From: Bacteroidales bacterium UBA3724
GTDB lineage: Bacteria; Bacteroidota; Bacteroidia; Bacteroidales; P3
Direction of reading: 5' to 3'
Assembly (NCBI GenBank): GCA_002371315.1
Contig: DFHL01000026.1
Span: 1 to 12,035 of the forward strand
DNA length: 12,035 nt
The notes under the pieces are model-generated. The model searched no databases. It saw nothing but the letters and a program-made list of their open reading frames with translations, and was not told the DNA's origin. Positions 1-4,715 of this stretch are shown piece by piece. The stretch's first letter is position 1. Every line of letters starts with the position of its first letter. The position numbers and the translations under genes were made by a program.

Positions 1-325
1 TAATGCCGTATGCTTTCGTCTTCAGGGACATACTGGACGAATCCAAGATATAGCCTTTCGACGTATAGCTGTCAATGAGTTCCTGAGCTTTTCGTTGGGC
101 CTCTTTTTGGAATTCAGCCACATCGGGACTACCATTGATACGTTTCACTGTAACAGAAGAAGCGGTGCTCGTATCCGATATTGGATCGGCTAATGTTTCC
201 AATAGTTTTTTACTATCTAACGACGCTTTGTATTTTCCACAATAATCAGTTGGTATCTGTATCTGGGCATTGCACGATGTTAATCCAAAGAGTAATGCGA
301 TTATTATTACTGTTTTATTTTTCAT
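1..325 (-). CDS. Lipoprotein of unknown function, C-terminus outside window
   Basis: Reading leftward from an ATG at 325-323, 108 codons are open to the window edge. The N-terminus is MKNKTVIIIALLFGLTSC, a short signal peptide ending in a lipobox (L-T-S-C, lipidated Cys18), so the product is expected to be a lipid-anchored envelope protein. The visible mature part is hydrophilic, with a Lys/Glu/Gln-rich stretch around residues 70-85 (EFQKEAQRKAQEL) that looks helical. I do not recognise a family. The start is well supported: AGGAGG lies 5 bases upstream, an unusually good Shine-Dalgarno sequence for Bacteroidota. The gene begins 14 bases after the stop of the 40-residue mini-lipoprotein and is probably the sixth gene of the sigma-factor operon. 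The coding sequence is AT-richer than the 291-residue lipoprotein gene. Confidence 0.8.
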   Translation of the reverse strand, partial: MKNKTVIIIALLFGLTSCNAQIQIPTDYCGKYKASLDSKKLLETLADPISDTSTASSVTVKRINGSPDVAEFQKEAQRKAQELIDSYTSKGYILDSSSMSLKTKAYGI

Positions 326-336
326 TTTACCCTCCT
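326..336 (-). promoter_or_regulatory. Strong Shine-Dalgarno sequence AGGAGG
   Basis: On the minus strand AGGAGG occupies 336-331, followed by GTAAA and then the ATG at 325. Bacteroidota genes usually lack a clear Shine-Dalgarno sequence, and I saw none this clear before the other starts I examined closely here, so this site both fixes the start and suggests stronger or separately set translation of the sixth gene of the operon. Confidence 0.6.
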
Positions 337-339
337 ATT

Positions 340-462
340 TTACGATTGTACTATATTATTTGAACTTAACGAATCCATTTCTTCACTCTTGTCGCAAGAG
401 GACAGTGTGAAAGTTGTTGCCCCCAATGTAAGGAGGATCATTGTTACAGTTTTTTTCTTCAT
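340..462 (-). CDS. 40-residue mini-lipoprotein
   Basis: A short reading frame of 40 codons from ATG at 462-460 to TAA at 342-340. The product begins MKKKTVTMILLTLGATTF and continues TLSSC, a typical lipoprotein signal peptide with Cys23 as the lipidated residue. After cleavage only 18 residues remain (CDKSEEMDSLSSNNIVQS), acidic and Ser/Asn-rich, so the mature product would be little more than a lipid anchor with a short tail. It sits between two larger lipoprotein genes on the same strand (51 bases after the upstream stop, 14 bases before the next start), which supports it being expressed. It could act as a small surface or periplasmic lipopeptide, or be the decayed remnant of a longer lipoprotein. 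The signal peptide is the main reason to call it real. Confidence 0.6.
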   Translation of the reverse strand: MKKKTVTMILLTLGATTFTLSSCDKSEEMDSLSSNNIVQS

Positions 463-513
463 TGTTAAAATTTATATGTTAATAATTCTTGTGATGTTTT
501 CTATTTGGCTTGA

Positions 514-1389
514 TTAGTAAGTAAAATGGTAAATGGTGGTTTCTCCACCCATTGTGATTGTTTTTGAAATCGGGTATCCGTCTGGATCATAGGCGTATGA
601 GCATTGTGCATTGCTTGATATCAGAGTGGTCATATTGTTCTCGTTCCAGCACATAGCGTAAGCGAGGAAGATAACGCTATTTCCCAGCACTCCCTCGAAT
701 ATCATATTGGTCACGCTCATAGTTTCCATCCCCATCGGGAAGCGCATTGGGTTGGGGTGGCTGTCGTACTGCATATTGCTCATAATGGGCTGGCCGTCGC
801 AGGTGATAGAGATGACATTGCCACCGTTCCATTCGAAGAGGTAGGTGCTGGTCTCCACGCTGCCGTCGTCCGCAGTCTTATTGGCTTGCACAGTTGACAC
901 GTGGACGTCGTCAGCGTAGGAGTATGCCAGCTCGCACGGGACAACACTGTCATAGGTCTGCTGACATAGATTGTCCGTAAACATCAACGGCAGCAGGAAG
1001 GTCTGCCGCTCCAGCCGCCCGTCGGCGCTGTAGTGGTAGTGCATCGCGCCGCCAGGGTAGGCTGTGCCTGCGCCGTCGTAGGGGTAGACCCTCGCCAGCC
1101 GACCGTCGCTGTATTCAAATACGGTGCGGCCGAGCGACGAGCCGTCGTACATCGTGCAACTGATTTCCTTGAGCAGGTCGCCCTCCCAGGAGAAGTCGTA
1201 GGTGAGGTAGTCGAAGGTACCCACGCTGTGGACGATGCGGCTGATTTTCCTGGCGGGCCACATTTCTTCCGTGTCCGAGCTGCCGCCTTCTGTTGGAGTG
1301 TGTGCTTTTGGCGGGTCTTTCTGACAAGATCCAAGCATCATAACGAACAACGAGAAGACAATTGCTCTTAACAGCTGTTTCATATTCAT
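514..1389 (-). CDS. Lipoprotein with YD-like beta-hairpin repeats
   Basis: The 291-residue product has a lipoprotein signal peptide (residues 1-21, lipobox L-G-S-C, Cys22) and so should be exported and lipid-anchored. The mature protein shows repeated short motifs of the form aromatic-x-[YF]-x-x-[DN]-G-x-[LP], for example near residues 61-76 (YDFSWEGDLLKEIS), 91-101 (FEYSDGRLARV), 117-128 (YHYSADGRLERQ), 183-195 (YLFEWNGGNVISI) and 264-278 (SYAYDPDGYPISKTI). These resemble the YD/RHS-like hairpins seen in many Bacteroidales surface lipoproteins (DUF4595-like, from memory). No catalytic motif is visible, so a binding or structural role is the best guess. A second ATG two codons in (MKQLLRAIVF) is an equally likely start. 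It lies 22 bases after the 163-residue gene in the same operon. GC content is clearly higher than in the flanking minus-strand genes. Confidence 0.85.
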   Translation of the reverse strand: MNMKQLLRAIVFSLFVMMLGSCQKDPPKAHTPTEGGSSDTEEMWPARKISRIVHSVGTFDYLTYDFSWEGDLLKEISCTMYDGSSLGRTVFEYSDGRLARVYPYDGAGTAYPGGAMHYHYSADGRLERQTFLLPLMFTDNLCQQTYDSVVPCELAYSYADDVHVSTVQANKTADDGSVETSTYLFEWNGGNVISITCDGQPIMSNMQYDSHPNPMRFPMGMETMSVTNMIFEGVLGNSVIFLAYAMCWNENNMTTLISSNAQCSYAYDPDGYPISKTITMGGETTIYHFTY

Positions 1390-1411
1390 TGTCTTGAAGT
1401 TTTAATTGTTA

Positions 1412-1903
1412 TTAAATTTCGTTTAACTTATGTATAAATATATCATAAATCGGAGTTTCTTTTTTTAAATGGAAAATGCTTATTGTCTGTGTTTTGCGTG
1501 ACAAAACAATGGCATCGTTTTTTTGTGGAACGGTATCCATCGGCAATGTATAGTCTTCTTTGGGTGCAAGCCAACAATCGACAGAGTTGTAATTATTAAT
1601 GAGGTGTTTGTACTCTTCGGGTATAATCGGTACATTGAAATCAATTTGAAGCATTATCCAAGCAGAATCTGTTGTTGCTTCAAGCATTGTGACATCCACA
1701 AAGACAGTATCATTGACGCGGTAATCTTTCACAAAAGCAACATTAAGACCTTCTGTACCGGCATACTTGGTGTATAGTTCGCTGACTGAATGTGAGGGGA
1801 AGAACCAGTACCACCGCTTCCATAGGGTGATGGCAGCCAGTTCGATGAGCAGGGCGATGCCTACCCACATCCAAAACCGTTTTATGTTTTTTGGTACATT
1901 CAT
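1412..1903 (-). CDS. Single-span membrane protein of unknown function
   Basis: The 163-residue product has a positively charged N-terminus (MNVPKNIKRF), one hydrophobic segment at about residues 11-28 (WMWVGIALLIELAAITLW), then KRWYWFF and a soluble domain of about 125 residues that would lie in the periplasm. The soluble part is rich in beta-branched and aromatic residues and looks like a beta-sheet domain; I recognise no family or active site. Its ATG overlaps the stop of the upstream 98-residue gene (ATGA, 1903-1900), so the two are translationally coupled, which suggests that the products act together. Base composition is AT-rich compared with the following lipoprotein gene. It could be a periplasmic sensor for the sigma-factor pathway, but only gene order supports that. 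Confidence 0.8.
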   Translation of the reverse strand: MNVPKNIKRFWMWVGIALLIELAAITLWKRWYWFFPSHSVSELYTKYAGTEGLNVAFVKDYRVNDTVFVDVTMLEATTDSAWIMLQIDFNVPIIPEEYKHLINNYNSVDCWLAPKEDYTLPMDTVPQKNDAIVLSRKTQTISIFHLKKETPIYDIFIHKLNEI

Positions 1904-2196
1904 AATTGGTTCAACATCGTGCTGATGGTGTCGCAGGTATGGGTGTTGTCAATCTGTCCGCAGGTATTGATGGCCGTGTAGAGCGGTGGGTTGGCATAGG
2001 CTGTATCGGCACCGAGGGCGAAGAGGGCAAGCAAGCAGGCTGCCACGGCGGTGCGGCGGAGTGAGGCGCGGCGGCGGTAGCGGGCGCAACGCTGCTCAAG
2101 GCCAGCAGAATGCTCGGCAGCAAGAGCACGGATATAGGTAAGATCGGCAGGGGTGAGAGGCTGCAATCTGATGGGCGTGGATTGATTTTTTTTCAT
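1900..2196 (-). CDS. Small single-span membrane protein, candidate anti-sigma factor
   Basis: The 98-residue product has a basic cytoplasmic part (residues 1-48, ending in the Arg-rich CARYRRRASLRR), one membrane segment at about 49-66 (TAVAACLLALFALGADTA) and a short outer tail of about 30 residues with two cysteines, C79 and C88, which could form a disulfide. It starts 11 bases after the sigma-factor stop and overlaps the next gene by ATGA. A small membrane protein directly downstream of an ECF-type sigma factor is the classic anti-sigma position, and the cytoplasmic part could hold the sigma factor at the membrane. However, I see no zinc-binding anti-sigma HxxxCxxC motif and no FecR or RseA similarity, so the role is inferred from position and topology only. 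Confidence 0.75.
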   Translation of the reverse strand: MKKNQSTPIRLQPLTPADLTYIRALAAEHSAGLEQRCARYRRRASLRRTAVAACLLALFALGADTAYANPPLYTAINTCGQIDNTHTCDTISTMLNQL

Positions 2197-2207
2197 TTGC
2201 GTTTTTT

Positions 2208-2735
2208 TTATTTATTTATTGTCGGATTATTGTCGGAACGGTAGTATTGCCGGAGTTTGGCGATGATGCGGTAGCGGAGTTGGACGGCACTGTGAGGCTT
2301 GATGCCGAGTTCGCGGGCCATCTCATCGGGAGTATAGCCTTCGGCCATCAATTCGACGGCACGGTGTTCGTGAGGGTTGAGGACAGAGGAGAGGGATTCG
2401 ATGTATTCGCGGAGATTGCCTTCGTCGGGGGCTGCAATGGTGTCGGCCATATTCTCGTCGAGAGGAAGGTAGAGATGGGTGCGATGGAGAAAACGCAGAC
2501 GAGAGAAAGCGCTTCGGCAGAGCCAATAGACCCAGAGGGTTTCCTGAAGGGGCGATAGGTTGGTGCTTATTTGTTTCTCGTGTTTCCATATCGTGATATA
2601 ACATTCTTGTCGCAACTCGGCACAATGATAGCTGTCGCCTGACGAACGGCGCATACACAAGCGTTCGATGAGTGCCTTGTGCCGTTCAATCAGACCATAG
2701 AAATGCTCATATTTCAGCCGGTCGTTTGTTGTCAT
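2208..2735 (-). CDS. ECF-type RNA polymerase sigma factor
   Basis: The 175-residue product has the size and layout of an extracytoplasmic-function sigma-70 factor. Residues about 10-85 fit region 2 (core polymerase and -10 binding; ELRQECYITIWKHEKQIS is typical of the end of region 2.1/2.2). Residues about 113-166 fit region 4, with the helix-turn-helix YTPDEMARELGIKPHSAVQL preceded by LNPHEHRAVELMAEG. It should bind core polymerase and direct it to a specific promoter set. It is the first gene of a leftward operon with two membrane proteins and three lipoproteins, suggesting an envelope-related regulon and probably autoregulation. Region 2 is divergent, so I rest the call mainly on region 4. 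The C-terminal SDNNPTINK tail is short and hydrophilic. Confidence 0.85.
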   Translation of the reverse strand: MTTNDRLKYEHFYGLIERHKALIERLCMRRSSGDSYHCAELRQECYITIWKHEKQISTNLSPLQETLWVYWLCRSAFSRLRFLHRTHLYLPLDENMADTIAAPDEGNLREYIESLSSVLNPHEHRAVELMAEGYTPDEMARELGIKPHSAVQLRYRIIAKLRQYYRSDNNPTINK

Positions 2736-2737
2736 TC

Positions 2738-2749
2738 AGAAACGTTTCT
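2738..2749. promoter_or_regulatory. 12-bp perfect palindrome next to the sigma-factor start
   Basis: AGAAACGTTTCT is perfectly self-complementary and lies 2 bases upstream of the sigma-factor ATG. In DNA it could be an operator in the transcribed leader. As RNA it has no loop, so a hairpin is unlikely. A 12-bp palindrome can arise by chance, so the placement is the main support. Confidence 0.3.
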
Positions 2750-2773
2750 ATTAAATATAGGAATTTTTCAAGG

Positions 2774-2783
2774 CAAAAATCTA
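2774..2783 (-). promoter_or_regulatory. Possible -7 element for the sigma-factor operon
   Basis: On the minus strand TAGATTTTTG resembles the Bacteroidota -7 consensus TAnnTTTG with two extra T residues. It lies about 40 bases before the sigma-factor start. No TTTG is present at the expected distance for a -33 element, so the operon may instead depend on its own ECF promoter, which I cannot recognise. Confidence 0.25.
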
Positions 2784-2819
2784 CAATGGTATGAAAGAAA
2801 GTGTGAAATTAACATTGTT

Positions 2820-2828
2820 TAACTTTTG
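2820..2828 (+). promoter_or_regulatory. Near-consensus -7 element on the plus strand
   Basis: TAACTTTTG differs from TAnnTTTG by one extra T. No clear -33 TTTG precedes it. No protein gene follows within 470 bases, but a hairpin with a T-run lies about 170 bases downstream (2997-3016), so a short untranslated transcript is conceivable. TTAAC occurs twice here with a 10-base period (2810 and 2819). Confidence 0.25.
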
Positions 2829-2875
2829 CGACAATGCTATTTTAGAACGAAACTTGCAGGTGAATTGGTGTTTGT

Positions 2876-2920
2876 ATGGGTTTAATGGACAGGGTGGGTC
2901 TTATGGGCGGGATGGGGTCT
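2876..2920 (+). repeat. Five 9-bp ATGGGnnnn repeats with a G-quadruplex motif
   Basis: Five consecutive 9-base units begin at 2876, 2885, 2894, 2903 and 2912 (for example ATGGGTTTA, GTGGGTCTT, ATGGGCGGG, ATGGGGTCT), degenerate but in register. Within them the plus strand has G-runs at 2892-2894, 2896-2898, 2905-2907, 2909-2911 and 2914-2917 with loops of 1, 6, 1 and 2 bases, which satisfies the usual intramolecular G-quadruplex rule (four runs of at least three G, loops of 1-7). A further GGGTGGG lies at 2947-2953. Confidence 0.6.
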
Positions 2921-2996
2921 GGCGCGACTGAATCGCGACACACACTGGGTGGGCTCTATTTATTCACTTTTTGCCATCCGGCTGTCAGCAATATTT

Positions 2997-3016
2997 ATGC
3001 TCGAGGAGCATTTTTT
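2997..3016 (+). terminator. Terminator-like hairpin, first copy
   Basis: ATGCTC (2997-3002) pairs with GAGCAT (3006-3011) around a GAG loop, followed at once by six T residues (3011-3016). This is the form of a weak intrinsic terminator for plus-strand transcripts. No plus-strand protein gene lies upstream, so it would serve either an untranslated RNA or readthrough, or be a passive part of the 78-bp repeat. Confidence 0.4.
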
Positions 3017-3022
3017 CTTTAA

Positions 3023-3168
3023 CAGGAATTACCAGAAATTGGCCAGGAATTATCAGAAATAATTTTTTTCATTTATGCTCGAGGAGCATTTTTTTCTTTT
3101 AACAGGAATTGCCAGGAATTGGTCAGGAATTAACCAGAAATTATTTTTTTTCTTTTAACAGGAATTGT
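3023..3168 (+). repeat. CAGGAATT arrays with 10-11 bp spacing
   Basis: Units of the form CAG[GA]AATTnn start at 3023, 3033, 3044 and 3054, then 3103, 3113, 3124 and 3135, and a single unit at 3159. The step alternates between 10 and 11 bases, matching one turn of the DNA helix, so the AATT cores face the same side. The arrays form part of the 78-bp repeats and reappear at 5920-6006. Confidence 0.75.
3075..3095 (+). terminator. Terminator-like hairpin, second copy
   Basis: The stem, loop and T-run of the 2997 hairpin recur exactly here (stem 3075-3080 and 3084-3089, loop GAG), with seven T residues at 3089-3095. Conservation of stem and loop while the T-run length varies suggests that the hairpin is the conserved core of the repeat. 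Confidence 0.4.
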
Positions 3169-3178
3169 CTTGGACGTG

Positions 3179-3218
3179 AGTGACCTGTGAAACGAACGCG
3201 TTCGTTTCACAGGTCACT
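3179..3218. repeat. 40-bp perfect palindrome
   Basis: Bases 3179-3198 are the exact reverse complement of 3199-3218, with no central spacer; the centre is AACGCGTT. All 20 pairs match, and the next bases outward give a G:T and then a T:A pair. This is far beyond chance. As RNA it would form a long hairpin; as DNA it could be a dimer operator or an end of a mobile or repetitive element. Confidence 0.85.
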
Positions 3219-3234
3219 TATCACAGGTTACTTA
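3207..3234 (+). repeat. Tandem 14-bp half-site overlapping the palindrome arm
   Basis: TCACAGGTCACTTA (3207-3220) is followed directly by TCACAGGTTACTTA (3221-3234), 13 of 14 identical. The first copy is in the right arm of the 40-bp palindrome, so the half-site occurs three times in total: once inverted and twice direct. The third copy ends 20 bases before the -7 element at 3255, over the expected -33 region. Confidence 0.7.
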
Positions 3235-3254
3235 AATATATTTGACCAATTACT

Positions 3255-3262
3255 TAATTTTG
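3255..3262 (+). promoter_or_regulatory. -7 promoter element of the M16 peptidase gene
   Basis: TAATTTTG matches the Bacteroidota -7 consensus TAnnTTTG exactly. It would place the transcript start near 3268-3270, about 30 bases before the first ATG. There is no TTTG at the usual -33 distance, so the promoter may be weak or activator-dependent; the half-site repeats lie just upstream. Confidence 0.45.
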
Positions 3263-3300
3263 GGTGGAACGCAATATTAGTCGAAGATGGACGTTTATAG

Positions 3301-4575
3301 ATGGTCATATTTAAGAATCCTGACCGGATGATAGACTACCAGAAACATAAACTGTCCAACGGGCTGACGCTGATTGTGAACGAGGACCGCGGCACGCCGC
3401 TGGTGACGGTCAACACGCTGTATGGCGTGGGGGCGCGCGACGAGGACCCGTCGCGGACGGGTTTTGCGCATCTGTTTGAGCACCTGATGTTTGGCGGCAC
3501 GGAGCGCGTGCCCAACTTCGACGCTGTGGTCACCGAGGCGGGTGGCGAGTCGAACGCGTTCACAAACAATGATATAACGAACTATTATATCACCCTGCCG
3601 GCGCGCAACCTTGAGTCGGTGCTGTGGCTGGAGTCGGACCGTATGCGCGGCATCGACCTGTCGCAGCGCGCCCTGGAGGTGCAGCAGTCGGTGGTGACCG
3701 AGGAGTACCACTACCGCTATGTGAACCGCCCCTACGGCGACGAGTGGATGCTGCTGCGGCCGCTGTGCTACAAGGTGCATCCCTACCGCTGGTGCACCAT
3801 AGGCAGCGACATCCGCCACGTGCAGGAGGCTACGCTGGAGGATGTGCGGACTTTCTTTGCGCGCTATTATCGTCCCGACAACGCCATCCTGTCGGTGTGC
3901 GGCAACGTCAGGGCCGACGAGGTTTTCCGCCTGGCGGAGAAATGGTATGGTGACATTGAAAGCGGAAAGCGGAAAGCGGGAAGCGGAAAGCGGCTGGTTG
4001 AGCCGGAGCAGAGGGAGGCGCGCGAGCTGCGCGTGGAGCGCGATGTGCCGGCCAATGCGATTTATATGGCCTATCCGATGTGCAGTCGCGTGGACGACGA
4101 CTTCAGGGCTGTGGACTTGGTGAGCGACATACTTTCGAACGGCAACTCGTCGCGCCTGATCAACGCGCTGGTCAAGGAGCGCCAGCTGTTTACCAGCATC
4201 GACGCTTACGTTACCGGCGAAGCCGACCCGGGCCTGCTTGTCGTGTCGGGCCATCTGACCGACGGGACGGATTTTGCCACAGCCCGTGCTGCGGTTGAAG
4301 ACCAGCTGCGCCGACTGGCCGAGGATCCTCTTGAACAGCGCGAGCTGGAGAAGGTGGTCAACAGGTTTGAAAACACTTTCTTCGTGAATGGCTACAAGAC
4401 CGCCGACCGCGCTGTGCTGCTGTGTCTGGACGAGTGGCTGGGGCATATTGAATGGGCGAACGACGAGCCGGCATTGTACCGCACGGTGACGGTGGATGAC
4501 ATACGCCGCGTGGCCGCCGAACTGTTCCGGCCGGAACATCAGTCGGTGCTGCTTTATGCCAAAGGTCAGGATTGA
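3301..4575 (+). CDS. M16-family zinc metallopeptidase
   Basis: The 424-residue product is a two-domain M16 (insulinase/pitrilysin-type) peptidase of the short single-unit class. The inverted zinc motif HxxEH is H57-L-F-E60-H61, with the third ligand in VVTEEYHYR (E134 or E135). The N-terminal core starts at LSNGLTLIVNED (residues 18-29), and the inactive second half begins near residue 240 (VERDVPANAIYMAYPM). No signal peptide is visible, so it is probably cytoplasmic, where it would degrade peptides. The alternative start at 3328 (MIDYQKHKLSNGL) fits the family better than the first ATG. The interdomain linker, residues about 220-231, is encoded by a 7-bp tandem repeat. A promoter-like TAATTTTG lies upstream. 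The next gene, an ion channel 140 bases on, has no obvious functional link. Confidence 0.92.
   Translation: MVIFKNPDRMIDYQKHKLSNGLTLIVNEDRGTPLVTVNTLYGVGARDEDPSRTGFAHLFEHLMFGGTERVPNFDAVVTEAGGESNAFTNNDITNYYITLPARNLESVLWLESDRMRGIDLSQRALEVQQSVVTEEYHYRYVNRPYGDEWMLLRPLCYKVHPYRWCTIGSDIRHVQEATLEDVRTFFARYYRPDNAILSVCGNVRADEVFRLAEKWYGDIESGKRKAGSGKRLVEPEQREARELRVERDVPANAIYMAYPMCSRVDDDFRAVDLVSDILSNGNSSRLINALVKERQLFTSIDAYVTGEADPGLLVVSGHLTDGTDFATARAAVEDQLRRLAEDPLEQRELEKVVNRFENTFFVNGYKTADRAVLLCLDEWLGHIEWANDEPALYRTVTVDDIRRVAAELFRPEHQSVLLYAKGQD
3959..3993 (+). repeat. 7-bp AGCGGAA tandem repeat inside the M16 gene
   Basis: Units of AGCGGAA begin at 3961, 3968, 3975 (AGCGGGA), 3982 and 3989 (partial). Three units equal 21 bases, so the repeat encodes a 7-residue period, seen as SGKRKAG followed by SGKRL at residues 221-232. 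It falls in the linker between the two peptidase domains. Gain or loss of a single unit would shift the frame. Confidence 0.8.
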
Positions 4576-4578
4576 TGG

Positions 4579-4629
4579 AAGTTAAAGGAAGTTAAAGGGA
4601 AGTTAAAGGGAAGTTAGAGGGAAGTTAAT
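4579..4629 (+). repeat. Five AAGTTAAA repeats with 10-11 bp spacing
   Basis: AAGTTAAA or one-base variants start at 4579, 4589, 4600, 4611 and 4622, separated by GG or GGG. The array begins 3 bases after the M16 stop codon. The 10-11 bp step is the same as in the CAGGAATT arrays, although the sequence is unrelated. Confidence 0.75.
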
Positions 4630-4643
4630 GGACAATAGTATTT

Positions 4644-4710
4644 GTATCTGAAGTTAAGGTTAAGGTTAAAGTTAAGGTTTAATCAAGGTTAAGGTTAAAG
4701 TTAACGTTAA
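4644..4710 (+). repeat. GGTTAA-type hexamer array before the channel gene
   Basis: The stretch opens with GTATCTGAAGTTAAGGTTAA and continues as runs of GGTTAA, AGTTAA and CGTTAA broken by one TTTAATCA, ending 5 bases before the channel ATG. The first 20 bases recur exactly, inverted, at 8483-8502. The spacer shows no recognisable TAnnTTTG promoter, so the channel may be read from the M16 transcript. Confidence 0.7.
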
Positions 4711-4715
4711 GTAAA

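Larger units (their letters stand above)
2994..3149 (+). repeat. Two tandem copies of a 78-bp composite repeat
   Basis: Copy 1 spans 2994-3071 and copy 2 starts at 3072. Both begin TTTATGCTCGAGGAGCAT, continue through a T-rich stretch and AACAGGAATT, carry four CAGGAATT-like units and end in an A/T-rich tract. A partial third copy (CTTTTAACAGGAATT) begins at about 3152. The copies differ by small substitutions and T-run lengths, which fits an old tandem duplication or repeated insertion of one element. Confidence 0.75.
2736..3300. other. 565-base divergent intergenic region, repeat-rich
   Basis: This gap separates the leftward sigma-factor operon from the rightward peptidase gene. From left to right it holds a 12-bp palindrome and a weak minus-strand promoter candidate, a plus-strand TAACTTTTG element, a 9-bp G-rich tandem repeat with a quadruplex motif, two copies of a 78-bp repeat each with a terminator-like hairpin, helix-phased CAGGAATT arrays, a 40-bp perfect palindrome with an extra half-site, and a plus-strand -7 element for the peptidase. 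No convincing protein-coding gene was seen. Confidence 0.8.

Noticed and set aside
181..363. 60-codon plus-strand frame at the left edge
   Set aside because: It lies opposite the two small lipoprotein genes, which have signal peptides, a Shine-Dalgarno sequence and operon context.
2876..3022. A 48-codon plus-strand frame across the G-rich repeat, ending in the hairpin T-run
   Set aside because: Its first part is just the 9-bp repeat read in frame, its end is the terminator-like repeat, and the peptide has no signal, domain or plausible composition.
3023..3168. Possible CRISPR array
   Set aside because: Units are 10-11 bases without unique spacers of 30 or so bases, and no cas genes are present.
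3179..3218. Intrinsic terminator at the 40-bp palindrome
   Set aside because: No T-run follows on the plus strand and no run of A residues directly precedes it for the minus strand; an operator or repeat end fits better.
3295..4539. 414-codon minus-strand frame opposite the M16 gene
   Set aside because: It mirrors a GC-rich gene with clear zinc motifs; the antisense product is His/Arg/Val-rich with no domain. The same applies to long antisense frames opposite the channel, receptor and DUF4249 genes.
4644..4710. Telomere-like GGTTAA repeats as a replicon end
   Set aside because: The array is short, degenerate, internal and followed directly by an intact gene.
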